Assembly (NCBI GenBank): GCA_963978895.1
Contig: OZ022241.1
Coordinates: 2,664,996 to 2,728,995, forward strand
Source of the DNA: Erpobdella octoculata
Lineage: Eukaryota > Annelida > Clitellata > Hirudinida > Erpobdellidae
Direction of reading: 5' to 3'
Length of the DNA: 64,000 nucleotides
Shown here in pieces: positions 39,632 through 54,407 of the stretch. The stretch's first letter is position 1. Each line of letters starts with the position of its first letter. A program made the translations under genes and the position numbers. The notes under the pieces are model-generated. The model ran no database searches and had not been told where the DNA came from. It was given only the letters and a program-made list of their open reading frames with translations.

Positions 39632-41594
39632 CGGCAGAAAAGTAGAGATGGGTGGATATTATTTATTTATTTGAGCCGAAGAATGAGAAATTTGCTGTCA
39701 AACTTTGAAATTAAAGAATGACGTTTCTGGGGAGAAATTTATAAACTTAAAAGTTTGATAATTTTTTTTCATTTTTTTATGTTTACTTTTTCCGTTTTTT
39801 AGTTTCAAGTTTTTTAATGAGAGAAACTACTTTTATATTATTAGCATTTGTTTGAATTTACGTTATATCAATTCTTAACTAATTTATTGAAAATACATTG
39901 TCGCACACATAACACTAAATGCACCATCAATATGCTCCCACAACTTTAATTATATAATTGCTCGCAAACAATATAAAAAAGCATCGATATTTTGTGACGT
40001 CTGAGAAAAGACTAGCCGGAAGTACCAGAGGTGGCGTAGTACAAAGATATAAATAAGACAAGATTATTGAAGCACTTTGTTTAATTGTCTTTGTTTAAAC
40101 AAAAAGGTTTTCTATCTCCTACGATCGGTGACAGATGGAAGCCATGGATTGACTTGCACTGCAGAGCTGCAATACCGGAAATTCAAAATAATTCTTTGGT
40201 GATGCAAAATTAAATTTTAAAAGTAACGGAAAAACAGACTGAACTAAATCGCTGCAAATTGATTGAGTGGAATAAAACATTATTTGTGTGTCGCGTTTAA
40301 ATTTGAGCCGTTATTTTTAAAATGTATTACTGCAAGAAAATAAAATTATTTAAATATAAATAAGTATTTAAATAAAAAATTTGAGTCATGAAAAAAACAT
40401 TTTGCAAGTCTAGACGTGTTTTTTAATATCCACGAAATAATGCTTTAGTATACAGTTTAACGTAAAATAAATAATCAATCAATCGATCGATACGTCCGTA
40501 TCTCCATCATTCATCTACCTACCCGTCAATACGTACTTCCATCTCCTTGCCACTATCCATTCGCCAATTATCCATATGTACACACGTTTGTACATGCGTT
40601 GGTGCAATTGTCAGTTCGTTCAGCCATTAATTTTAAAATATGCTAAAACGATGTGAAAACAAGTGAGTTTCGTTTTTCAAAAATCATTTTTAATGCGTAA
40701 CTCAAATTAAATAATTTTTTTGCAAATAATTTTTTTATAAAGACGAGTCTAAAAATAAACATTTATCACAATTTTCTAATTTTTAGCATGTATGTGTAGA
40801 TAACACATAAAAGACTTTTGAATATCTATAAAAACAATTTCCTATTATAAATCTTTGACTTGAAAATTAATTTTTGTTTTTTTAATAAACTTGACAATGA
40901 ATTTTTTAATATAAAAAAAAGGATTTATTTTATCTTTTATTTTGTTACGCCAGCTTCAATATCTTTTGAACAATAAATCCATTTTAATGTTTGATGTCAT
41001 CTAAAATGTAAAATGTAAATGTTTGATAATTTATATAGCGCCTTTTCCACAGCTCAGAGGCGCTGTTCTTTTACATGCTCCACGAAAAGAAACGATTTTA
41101 CCTGCTACGTTTTCAGGGGCTACTAGGCAGTGAGTGCACCAGATATCGGATGACCTCTTGTATGAGTAAAGACGATTTGGATCTCTGGAACTTGAAATAT
41201 ACAACTGAGTTTAATTCTTACATACAAACAACAAAAAAGCGAAGATGAAAGATAAAGAAAGAAAAAGAAAAACGAGAGAGAGAAAGAGAGAAAGAAACCT
41301 TTCAAAACTTCTGACAATCAGATTGACCATAAAGTTTAGTGATTTCTAACGTGTTAGATTACTGGTATAAACTTTAAAGCCCAAATATCAACAGCAACTG
41401 TGCGAGTTAATAAATAACTAATTTGTCTAAATGCTAAGTTTCAATTTTTATTTCATAGAAAAAAATTAAAAAAACTAATATGAATAATGGCCAAAAACAA
41501 ATTATATTTTGTTATTAAATCACCTTCTTGTTTGTCTTTCCGAGTTTATGTCCAAGAAATTTGGTCCGTCCCCAAAAATAGATTATATAATAGA

Positions 41595-43411
41595 CTAGCA
41601 GTGCCCGTAGCGGCTTCGCTCGCAGGAAATTAGAGAATTTGAACCGTGCATACATAGTAGAGTACTGCACGGATCAATTTTTTAGGTCTCGGCTCGGCCC
41701 GTCGACAACTTGGCCCAGCCCGTTTCAAAAACCGAAATTCCTGGCACGGCACGGCCCGTCTAATATGGGCCCGGCCCGTTTTTAAAGGCCTAGAAGTTCT
41801 ATATACTTGTTGAAAAACTTCGGCCCGTCCCACCTTGACTTCAGGTTTAGCCCGGCCCGTCTGAACACCCTAAAATCACTAAAATGTCTATACTTGGTTA
41901 AAAATCTCGGCCCGTCCCACCTTGATTTAAGGTTTGGGCAGAGCCGTCTAATATGGGCCCACCCGTTTTTACAGGCCTAGAAGTTCTATATACTTGATGA
42001 AAAACTTTGGCCCGTCCCACCTTGATTTCAGGTTTAGCCCGGCCCGTCTGAACACCCTAAATCACTAAAATGTCTATATACTTGGTTAAAAATCTCGGCC
42101 CGTCCCACCTTGATTTAAGGTTAGGGCAGGGCCGTATGAAGACCCTAAAATAAAGGCTTGGCCCGTCCGTCCGGTAATAAACTGAACTCATCTACTTTTA
42201 ACCGGCACAAAACCTCAAAATACTAATTTTCACATCTGTAGCACTTACAGTTTTTGAGTAGCAGTTATTTTAAAATCAAATAATCCTTTTTCCACTTTAC
42301 ATTTGAGGTCCTGGAAACCAAATTTTCAAAAAATGGTGAAACATGTATATCATTATTTTTAGAGTAGAAACTAAGTTCTAATTTTACTTTTGTAGCATTT
42401 ACAGCTTTTGAGTAGCAGTTACTTTAAAAACCAAGTAACCCTATTTTCCACCCCATATTTAAAGTCCTGGAAACCAAATTTTCAAAAAATAGTAAAACAC
42501 GTATATCATTATTTCTGGAGTAGAAACCAAATACTAATTTTTACTCCTGTAGCATCTACAGTTTTCGAGTAGCAGTTATGTTAAAAACCAAATAATTGAG
42601 TAGATACTAAGTAATAATTTTTACATCTGTGGCAATTACAGTTGTTGAGTAGCAGTTACTTTAAAAACCAAATAACCCTATTTTCCACCCCACATTTGAA
42701 ATCCTGGAAACCAAATTTTCAAAAATTTGTGAAACCCGTATATCATTATTTTTAGAGTAGAAACTAAATACTAATTTTTACTTTGGTAGCATTACCAGTT
42801 TTTGAGTAGAAGCTACTTTAAAAACCAAATAACCCAATTTTCCAACCCACATTTGAGGTCCGGGAAACCAAATTTGTAAAAAATGGTGAAACACGTATAT
42901 CTTTATTTTTAGAAAAGAAACTAAATAATAATTTTTACATCTGTGGTATTTACTGTTTTTGAGTAGCAGTTACTATAAAAGACAATTAACCCTATTTTCC
43001 ACCCCACATTTGAAGTCCTGGAAACCACATTTTCAAAAAATTCTAAAACACGTATTTCATTATTTTTGGAGTAGAAACTAAATACTAATTTTTACTCCTG
43101 TAGCATTAACAGTTTTTGAGTAGAAGCTACTTTAAAAACCAAATAACCAATTTTCCAACACACATTTGAGGTCCGGGAAACCGAATTTTCAAAAAATGGT
43201 GAAACACGTATCTTTTTATTTTTCAAATAAAATCTATGTTCCAAATTTCAAAATCTCCTCATTTTTGGTTTTCGAGATATACATTGTTTTAGACAAAAGT
43301 TTGTTTTCCAGTTTTTTCCCCTCAGGAGTAAAATTTTCAAAAATCCTTTCTTAGCGGATGTTTACGCTATAAAAGTAATATAAGGTCCAAATTTCACGTT
43401 CCTAGGATGAG
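41595..43411 (-). mobile_element. Helitron family B4, reversed, 5'-truncated
   Basis: CTAG at 41595 followed by 'cagtgcccgtagcggcttcg' is the family 3' end reversed. Then come the GGCCCGTCC-rich zone (41690-42180), about nine 150-bp units and the region next to the 5' end up to 'cctaggatgag'. The last 60 bp or so of the 5' end are missing. Insertion is after the A of 'ataga' in duplication copy 2; copy 1 continues there with 'ttatg'. Confidence 0.85.
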
Positions 43412-43547
43412 AATTTAACTTCAATTTGGCATATACCATTCCATTTGCCACGCCTTTACCACAGAGTGTTTCACGTTTTGTAGGAAACACCTTCTTGTAG
43501 CTATCCTCTCACGAGAGTCCGTAGCGTGCTGGCACCATATATATATA

Positions 43548-45180
43548 TAGAATAGGTATATCGGAGATGAGCAAGTTTTGAGTGAGATGCCAAGATGGCC
43601 TCCGAAAAACGATTTAAAGTCTTTTTGTTTCCATGAATATTCTTTATTTATATTAATCGGCAATAACTTTACCGATATAAACCGATAAACAAATGGGAAA
43701 ATTTTAAATTTAATACAGCATTTGGCAATAATAATAAGTAAAAGATGGGCTGATTTTGAAATTTGTTCACAGCTAGTTTAAAATATTTACTGCAACATTT
43801 GGCAATATTTTATTTGTTTGATTTGCTAAAAATGCTATGAAAAAATCCAATTTAAAAACGAGTTTACTGTATTGTACAAGTATCTTATATTTGTTTATTT
43901 GCCATATAAAAAGCTATAAAAAATTCCATTTTCAAAACTTGTTTAATGTATTGTACAAGTATCTACAAAAAATTGAATAAAGTCAGACAAAAGCTCAACA
44001 TCTTTAAAATCTACAGAGAAAAAAGTATGAAATATTTAGATTAAATGTACATCTATCTATGAAATAATCAAGATTCTTAGACTATAAGTACATTTTTACA
44101 TAACAAAAAAGTTATAACAATTTTAAACTTTAAATTATGAGTACATTTAACCTAAAAACACAAAATCAACATCAAAAACCTGTGTTATATGTATCAAAGC
44201 CTAAAATCTTAAGAGTGTATATACATCTGCTCAGAATTAAATTCTGTTTTAAATATTCCTAAACTTTCTTTTCTTAGTCTATCAAATAATACAATCTTTC
44301 AGATCAACAAAAAACCTAGAGAAAACAGCAACACAAATTTAGAAGGAAATGCTGAATTAATTTCTGCAAGACCTTCTTCTGATCACACTTATTCAAATAA
44401 TGAAATGGTTTCATTGCTGAATTTTGAACATTCCTATATTTTGCTTTGATTTTTTTAAGTAGATGTGCATATTTTCTAAAGATTTTAGACATTTTTTCAC
44501 TTTTTTTATAGATATACTTATATTCTAAAGATTTTATACTTTGCTTTGAATTTTTTAAAGAGATGTACTCATAATTTAAATAGTTTAAATTTTTTTTGTT
44601 ATAAAAAGTTGTACATTTAGTCTAAGAAACTTAGGCTTTGTTTTGATTTTTTCATATATAGATGTACATTTAAATTTAATCTAAATATTTTATACTTTTT
44701 TTCTCTGTAGATTTTAAAGATCTTAAGCTTTGTTCTTACATTTTTCAGTTTTCTGCAGATACTTGTAAAATACATTAAACAAGTTTTGAAAATGCCAAAT
44801 GATGTATTAAATTTAAAATTTCCCTATTTTTTAATCGGTTTAGTTGCCGATTAATATAAATAATGAATATTCATAGAACAAGCTGCTGTTATCTGAATGG
44901 CTGCTGTCAATTTATCGAAGTGGTTTGTGACATAAATAGACCATCGAACTAGAGACTACACAAATAAAATTCAATGTCAACTAAAGTTTTATAACAAAAA
45001 AAATTTGTTAATTTTTAAAAAGTTAAACATTTATTTTGTACCTAAAAGATTTATTTTTTCTATTAAAAATTATTTGATTAAGTTACTATACGGTTGTAAC
45101 TCTCAGTTTTTTGGTCTGGTTCCTAGGCTGCCTAGCTAAAAACCAACTTAAACTACAGGCTTGCCGATATACCTATTCTA
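43548..45180. mobile_element. Large foldback transposon, 1.63 kb
   Basis: Inverted ends GAATAGGTATATCGG at 43550-43564 and 45164-45178, each bordered outward by (TA)n. Inner arms also pair ('atgaatattctttatttata', 'ttaatcgg', 'tctttaaaatctacagaga'), so most of the element is an imperfect palindrome centred near 44.4 kb. There is no transposase frame. A TA target would suit a Tc1/mariner-like or related source, but TIR sequence alone does not settle it. Confidence 0.75.
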
Positions 45181-45189
45181 TATATATAT

Positions 45190-45668
<479 letters not shown>

Positions 45669-45669
45669 T

Positions 45670-47916
<2,247 letters not shown>

Positions 47917-47919
47917 AAG

Positions 47920-49030
47920 CTGTTAAGACAATTATTGAAGAAAACTTCTTCTATTAAACATCTGGCTGTAGAAGACATTTGGCTGAAATACAAATAATCA
48001 TCACAATTGCTCTAACCTTAAGTGCCAGGACTCAAACTCGTGAGTTATTAGACGACGACGACGACAAACATGGGTTCTTCAGACCACTCAGCCATCTCGG
48101 GACATCTACTCTTACGGTTCATTAATGATTGACAAACAAACCATATAACGAAAACAAAAGTGGATTTTTCCATCTAGGAACAAGTGGAATAAATAATTAA
48201 GAAGTAGAGCATAGATGTTATCCACGATTTTGATACAAGTAGTACTTGTGCTAGAGGTGGGAAGTCCGCGATATAGTAGGGATGTAGTCAACGGGATGGT
48301 ACTAGTATTAAGATTGTAATTAAAGGGTTAGAAAATTTATAATATAAATTGATGGACAGATGGATGGATGGATGGATGGATGGATGGATGGATGAGCGGA
48401 AGGATGGACGGATAGACACGCGGACGGAAGGAAATAAAAACTGATGGATGGATGGATGGCTGATAAATAAATTGATGAAAAAATATGATAATGTAAAAAA
48501 CAGAGTAAGAGATATTGAGGAGCGAAAGAAAATGTGAGATACCTGAGAAAGAGAGAAAAAAGCAAGAGAAAAAAAAGAGAGTGATAGAAAAAAATAAAAA
48601 GAGATTGGATGATAAATAATGATAGAAGCAGTATTGATCACTCAGCTTGATATGGTGACAGAGTTAATGGTGAAAGAAATTAGGCTGACAACGGCATGAT
48701 TTATTACTCCACCTCCCAACATTCATTTGTCTTAATTTTGTTTTTTAAAAAAGTATTTATCAATCAAATCTTAATTAGACAAACATTGAGACATCAATTC
48801 AGGCATACAAACACACGTCTATTTAGGCTTACATTCAAAACATCTATTCAGGCATACAAACAAACATCTATTTAAACATACTTTCAAACATCTATTGAGG
48901 CATACATTAAAAATAATTTTATTCTTTTTCATCACCCGACAACAACAAAATTAACTACGAGCAAGAAACAAACTATTCAACAAAACAGCGCTACTGAACA
49001 AATTATTTTACTAATCTTATTTATTTATCA
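47920..49030. other. Intergenic with short microsatellites
   Basis: (GGAT)n at about 48352-48400 and 48443-48460, and purine-rich DNA to 48600. No gene seen. Confidence 0.6.
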
Positions 49031-49224
49031 CTAGCGGGGTTACCTGGTTTCTTTCTCCATTTGCTTTCCCGCTACCGCTCACTTTCCCGCATCCTCATCC
49101 TTTTCCTTTCGCTCTCCCGCTCCCAGTCAATTTTCCGTTCCCGCTCGGTCACTCGTTTCTGGTCGCTCTTCCTTTTTTCGCTCCCGCTTGCTCTCCCGTT
49201 CCCGGTTGCTTTTCCGTTCCTGCT
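49031..49224 (-). mobile_element. Helitron family A5, 3' end only, reversed
   Basis: CTAG then 'cggggttacctgg' and diverged 18-bp units read as CTTTCCCG blocks. It is the most diverged copy of the family here. Confidence 0.65.
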
Positions 49225-49719
49225 TAACAATTCGTGTTCAATAATCACTAAGCCAATTTTTATTCATCGTAAGGCATCATATCCACACGTGTTCACACAC
49301 ATACACATATTGTGAAGATAAACATGAGTATGTGTGTGGAAGTTTACTTGTTGATTGTTGGTTATTATAAAACAATTTACATTTGTGTATTTGAGTATGT
49401 GTTCATGTGTGTATCGTGTATGCATTGTTGAAGCTTACCTGTTGAGTATTAGATTGATTCGAGAAGACAGCATGGGTGTTAATTGATTATTCTACAACTA
49501 TAGTTATATTTTAAATAAAAAAATTTTTTTTTGAAAAGCCGTAATTGCTGGACACCACAGCACGTTTGCTGCCAAGCTGAAACTCTAAACTTTTAATTTT
49601 ATAATTAAATTAGTCTTCTTCAAATTAAATTTTTGACATGCTATTATTAACATGCACTTGTATGGATGTCCATGAGATATTCGCAGAGATTTTTGAAATA
49701 AGCAGCTCATTATAAAAAT

Positions 49720-50295
49720 CGCTTATTTTAAAAAAAAAATTCATATTTTCATTAAACAAAAAAAAACTTCGTTTATTAAAAATCCTTTATATATATGAGA
49801 TAGAAAGATACCAATTTAATGCAAACATTCTTTATGAAGATATAAGGTTTCCCATCGATTCAATAACGCGAAAAGAGGGGTTTGTACTCCGACCGACAGA
49901 CTGACAGAAAGGCGAAGTTAATTTAAAGGATTAAAAAAACAAAAAATGTTGAAAACAAATTAAAAAAGCATATTAATAACGGCGACAAAAACTTTCATTG
50001 TCATAGTAACTACAAACATCCTTTGTTTACTAATCACCGGGGTTATAATTTTATAATACGATGTCGCTATGTAATTGTATAACTGTCTTAAAAGCTTGTT
50101 TTTTTAACCTTTTTTGAATTAATTTTCACTTGTTTAAACCTATTCATCATGTGGAAGTTTTGAAATTTCTCAGATTTCAATTTTACAGCGTACTGTCGGG
50201 TCTTCAACGAATTAAGAAATAACAATTAAAATTATTAATAACAAAAAATGTAACCTGCAAAAAATCTTTAAACAAAGTTAGATAGTTTTTATTGA
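49720..50295. repeat. Diverged members of the old repeat family
   Basis: About 49720-49850 aligns with 9.97-10.09 kb ('accaatttaatgcaa'). About 49975-50040 aligns with 3280-3345. No frames. Confidence 0.5.
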
Positions 50296-50353
50296 AAAAT
50301 ACGAAACACCTCTCTTTGCTTGAACGTTTGCACATATATACCATATGAATACA
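50296..50353 (+). repeat. Dispersed core motif, copy g, split by SINE units
   Basis: AATACGAAACACCTCTCTTT, GCTTGAACGTTTGCAC, ATATATACC, then AGCCGCTATGTG. The CTCGCAGT end resumes at about 50931 after the three SINE-like units. Confidence 0.65.
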
Positions 50354-50918
50354 GCCGCTATGTGAAACTCCGCCTCGCTAATTGTGAGCCAGTCCCAAGC
50401 CTGGAGAAAGGAGGAGGGAAAAGTTAAAAGGATCAAATTCTGATCCACGACAGGAAGTACTTAAGTGCTTCCTACATACAGCCATTAGAGTCTTAAAACA
50501 CCTGGTGTAAAGGACTATAAACTATCATAAAAAAAAAAAAAGCCGCTATGTGTGTTCAACTCCGCCTTGCTTTTGCAAGCCAGTCCCAAGCCTGGAGAAA
50601 GGAGGAGGGAAGAGTTAAAAGGATCAAATTATGATCCACGACTGGAAGTACTTAGGTGCTTCTGACACAGCCGTTTCAGTCTTAAAACACTTGGTGTAAA
50701 GGACTATAAACTATTATAAGTAAGTAAGAAGCCGCTATGTGAACTCTGCCTCGCTAATTGCGAGCCAGTCCCAAGCCTGGATAAAGGAGGAGGGACAGTT
50801 AAAAGGATCAAACTTTGATCCACGACAGGAAGTATTTGTGTGCTTCCTACATACAGCCAATTCAGTCTTAAAACACTTGGTGTAAAGGACTATAAACTAT
50901 TATAAAAAAAAAAAAGAA
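50354..50918 (+). mobile_element. Three tandem SINE-like units, 188 + 189 + 188 bp
   Basis: Units start at 50354, 50542 and 50731, each opening with GCCGCTATGTG, the likely target-site sequence, and ending in an A-rich or TAAG tail. A fourth GCCGCTAT follows at 50919. Each body matches the single element at 4132-4303. The units differ at several positions from each other. Confidence 0.8.
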
Positions 50919-51237
50919 GCCGCTATATGGGCTCGCAGTTATCTGTAATTTTCGAGTATATCATTTGTTAATACATAACTTTTTGTATATTTGAAATCAC
51001 TTCTAACATTTGCAGCACGTGTATGAATGATATATAAACTAGTAATAATACAATGTGCTATTTGTTTTGTTTAACTTTTGCATGATTGATTTGTTCATTC
51101 CAACAACTGTTTTTCTGCCAAAAAACTACTTATAATGTTTTTTCACTCTCTGCAGTTTAGGCAAAATAATAAAAATGCCTGCAAATAAATAAAAACATAT
51201 CTAAGCAAAACAAAATAAAAATACTGATAATTTTTTT

Positions 51238-51305
51238 CTAAAAACACCATTATCTGCATGAACGTTTTCACATATATATATCCTAAACAAAAACGCTATT
51301 ATGTT
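51238..51305 (+). repeat. Dispersed core motif, copy h
   Basis: AAAAACACCATTATCTGCAT, GAACGTTTTCAC, ATATATATATCC, AAACGCTATTATG. Confidence 0.55.
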
Positions 51306-51423
51306 TTCTTCTAATCTTGGTGTTAAGGACTATCAAAAAAAAAAGATCTAAACAGGTCAATTGTTTAAATATTTTTGCTTTCGTTTCCGCCATCGCCATT
51401 GCCATCGCCATCGTCATCTTCAT

Positions 51424-51427
<4 letters not shown>

Positions 51428-51514
<87 letters not shown>
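51428..51514. repeat. (TA)n tract
   Basis: Pure TA next to the pogo-like end. Confidence 0.97.
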
Positions 51515-51519
<5 letters not shown>

Positions 51520-51690
51520 TCGATCCCGCTTAATTGGGCAACCGGTTAATTAGGGCAGCCTCTTATTTGGACCAAATCTCAAAGAACAGAAAGAAATAAT
51601 ATGCAATGTTTAATTGTATGTGAAATTCGCTTAATTGGGGTAGCCCCTTAATTGGTTGGTTGTGTTGCAAATTTAATAGATTTAAGATCT
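51515..51690 (+). mobile_element. pogo/Tigger-like terminal fragment
   Basis: Begins ACAGTCGATCCCGCTTAATT with further TTAATTGGG repeats inside, resembling pogo-type inverted ends after a TA. The opposite end and transposase are not in the window. Confidence 0.4.
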
Positions 51691-51729
51691 TAATGTACCG
51701 CGAGAAACAATATGAAATAAAAAGAAGTT

Positions 51730-51910
51730 GGTTAAAAACCTGTCAATAGATCGCCGCACCAACTGTATACACATATAAAATATTTTATAAATAATTAGCA
51801 AATATAACTGTTACATGACATCCATTGATTAAAAAAATCAATATTGATTGGCAACACCACAAACTGAAAGCATCTTATGTGCATAAATTCAAAATACTGA
51901 ACCATTTAAT
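51730..51910 (+). repeat. Repeat shared with 14.16 and 33.31 kb
   Basis: 'acctgtcaatagat', 'gccgcaccaactgtat' and 'cttatgtgcataaattc' occur in the same order at 14163-14345 and about 33319-33500, and in part at 4030-4130. Confidence 0.7.
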
Positions 51911-52232
51911 CGCGGTACTGCATTTAGCACGAACTTCGGTCTAAAACAATACTGCCTGCACGCTATGTTCACCTTGTGAATTGGTCGGAAATAAAAACGT
52001 GACTATGCTGTCAGTTTTGTACGGACAACAAAACTGGGAACACTGTGATGTACATCGTATAATGAGGATGCTGATGCGAGTTGCCAAACTTCTTTTTAAG
52101 GGCTGTGGCCAGTTTTTGATTTGTTCGTTTTTTCTCTTTCTTTTGGTATGGGACCTATCATAGATTTTTAATAGGCTTATCCCATTGTTCAAGCAAAGGC
52201 AATATCAAGGCGGAATTTCTCGACCCTAGCCA

Positions 52233-52277
52233 CATGACGACGACGACGACGACAACGATGATGATGATGATGACGAC

Positions 52278-52327
<50 letters not shown>

Positions 52328-52331
52328 CGAC

Positions 52332-52363
<32 letters not shown>

Positions 52364-52500
52364 TGATGATGATGATGAGGATGAAGATGAGGATTATGAT
52401 GATGATGATGGTGATGATGATGATGGTGGTGGTGGTGGTGACGGTGACGGTGACGGTAACGGTAACGATGGCGATGGCGATGACGATTACGATGATGATG
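52233..52500. repeat. GAT/GAC/GGT trinucleotide array
   Basis: Low-complexity triplets. Frames encode only Met/Thr, His/Arg or Ile/Val runs. Confidence 0.95.
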
Positions 52501-52509
52501 ATTCCCAGG

Positions 52510-54407
52510 AACCAGTGACATTGCAAACTATTTCATCCATATTTTTTTATAATAAACAATGTTTATATGAAATGAACGTCCTATACTTGTTTCATAAAAT
52601 ATATAGGAAGACAAGAATGTATTTAAAGAAGGACATCACCGATCGTGTCAATATTGAAGACTGCTTGAAGGGGGAATGATATCTTTACAATGTTTCTCTC
52701 CACCTCTCCACCTCCATATCTCTATTTTTTCTCTGTCTCTGTTTCTTTCTCTGTTCCTTTTCTATTGTCTCCGTTTCTCCGTTTTCTTTTTCTCTGTATC
52801 TGTTTATCTCTTTTTTTCTTTTTTTTCCTGTTCCAAAACACATTATCTTAAATGCTTAATGCATATATGCATATTCTCAGCCATAAAGTCTCTATTATTA
52901 TTCCACACGTGAAGTTGCAAGTGTCCTAGAAGCCGCATCATGTGTTGAGTTTTCATTTGACTTTCCGAAGATTAGCATATTTATGTGAAGCTCTTAAAAA
53001 ACTAGTTTTAAAGGTTTTAATATAAATTTCTAAGTGGGAGATAAACGTTTAAACGGAGTTTTTAGTTAGAACACCTTTTTTAAGTTTTAGGTGGAAATGG
53101 AATATTTGAGCCGTCATTTTGCAAGCATTACCTTTGCAATAGTAACTTGTTGATAAAATAAACCTAAAATTTATTAAACTAATTATTCAATCAATTAATA
53201 ATCGAATCAATTTATTCAGTTTCTCATTAAAACAATCGACCACCAATTTATTCAATAAATTAAATATTTATTTATTTAATCAATCTATCTATTTCACCCT
53301 ACAAAATCATATTTTCATTATTTGTTTTATTTTGTGACAGCATTTTGCTATCTTGCTATCTTCTATTTTTTATTTATTTATTCAATTATTTGATTTTTAT
53401 GTTTTCATTTGATATTTTTTCTTGAACACTATTAATATGTTCGCTTGTATGTAATTATCAATTTCATGTTACTAAATGGGAAGAATAACTTTCTCTTTAG
53501 ACATTTTTAAACTTTGAACTTATCTTAATTTTATTTGATAATAAACAAATATCAAACTTCTGTCTTCTCTATTTAACTAAAAAAGATAGTATATTTAATC
53601 CATCTAATCAAGTATTCACTTAATCTGAAAATAAATTATCTAATCAACTATTCAATCAACCATCTAAATAATTTATTTATCCGTTCAGTTAGATGTTTTA
53701 TTACCTATCCATTTAATTAAATAATATAAATACTTATCTATGCAATCGACTTATATATTAATCATATTTTATAAAAAAGCATTTTTCTTGATAGATTGTA
53801 TACTTTACTGGCTGAGGTTTACCTTACATTCGCTAGATAGCAGTTGAAATTACCAAAAAGTAGAAAATAATAAAATATTATTTTAAACTAAACGAGCTTT
53901 CCATCTAGCAAAAAAAAATAGAATGCAGAAATTAATTAGTTAGCTTGTATTTTAACGCGCGCCCGTCAATTACAACTACATTTGCATACAACAAATTAAT
54001 ACAAACAGTGATTTTATTTTGACAAGGACGGCAGGGCTTTATTACTAGATTAAAAATTAGAAAACAATAATTAAATTGTAATTTAAATTAACCGAGTACC
54101 TCAGTCGCCTTACAACTACCTAGCGTTTGTATATTCATGCAGCACTGGTTACGGGATCTTAGGCTACACGTCTTCATTCCTAGTTATAGTTTCGAACTTT
54201 TGATTAAGAAAGTTTAATTACTTAGATCAACATCTTCTGTTTGCACTTGTTTAAGAGGCCGGAATGAGATTAGGAGAGATTGAGGTGCAACAAATAACGC
54301 AGCATGTCAAACAACACAGACGCGGACACAAAAAAGCATACACTTACACAAACGCACAAGCACACAAACACATGTGTCATTGCGAACTTAAGTACCTTTG
54401 CTCTCTT
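52510..54407. other. Intergenic, no gene seen
   Basis: A pyrimidine-rich stretch at 52680-52840, then AT-rich DNA with a weak ATTTATTCAATCAA periodicity (53150-53760). Confidence 0.6.
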
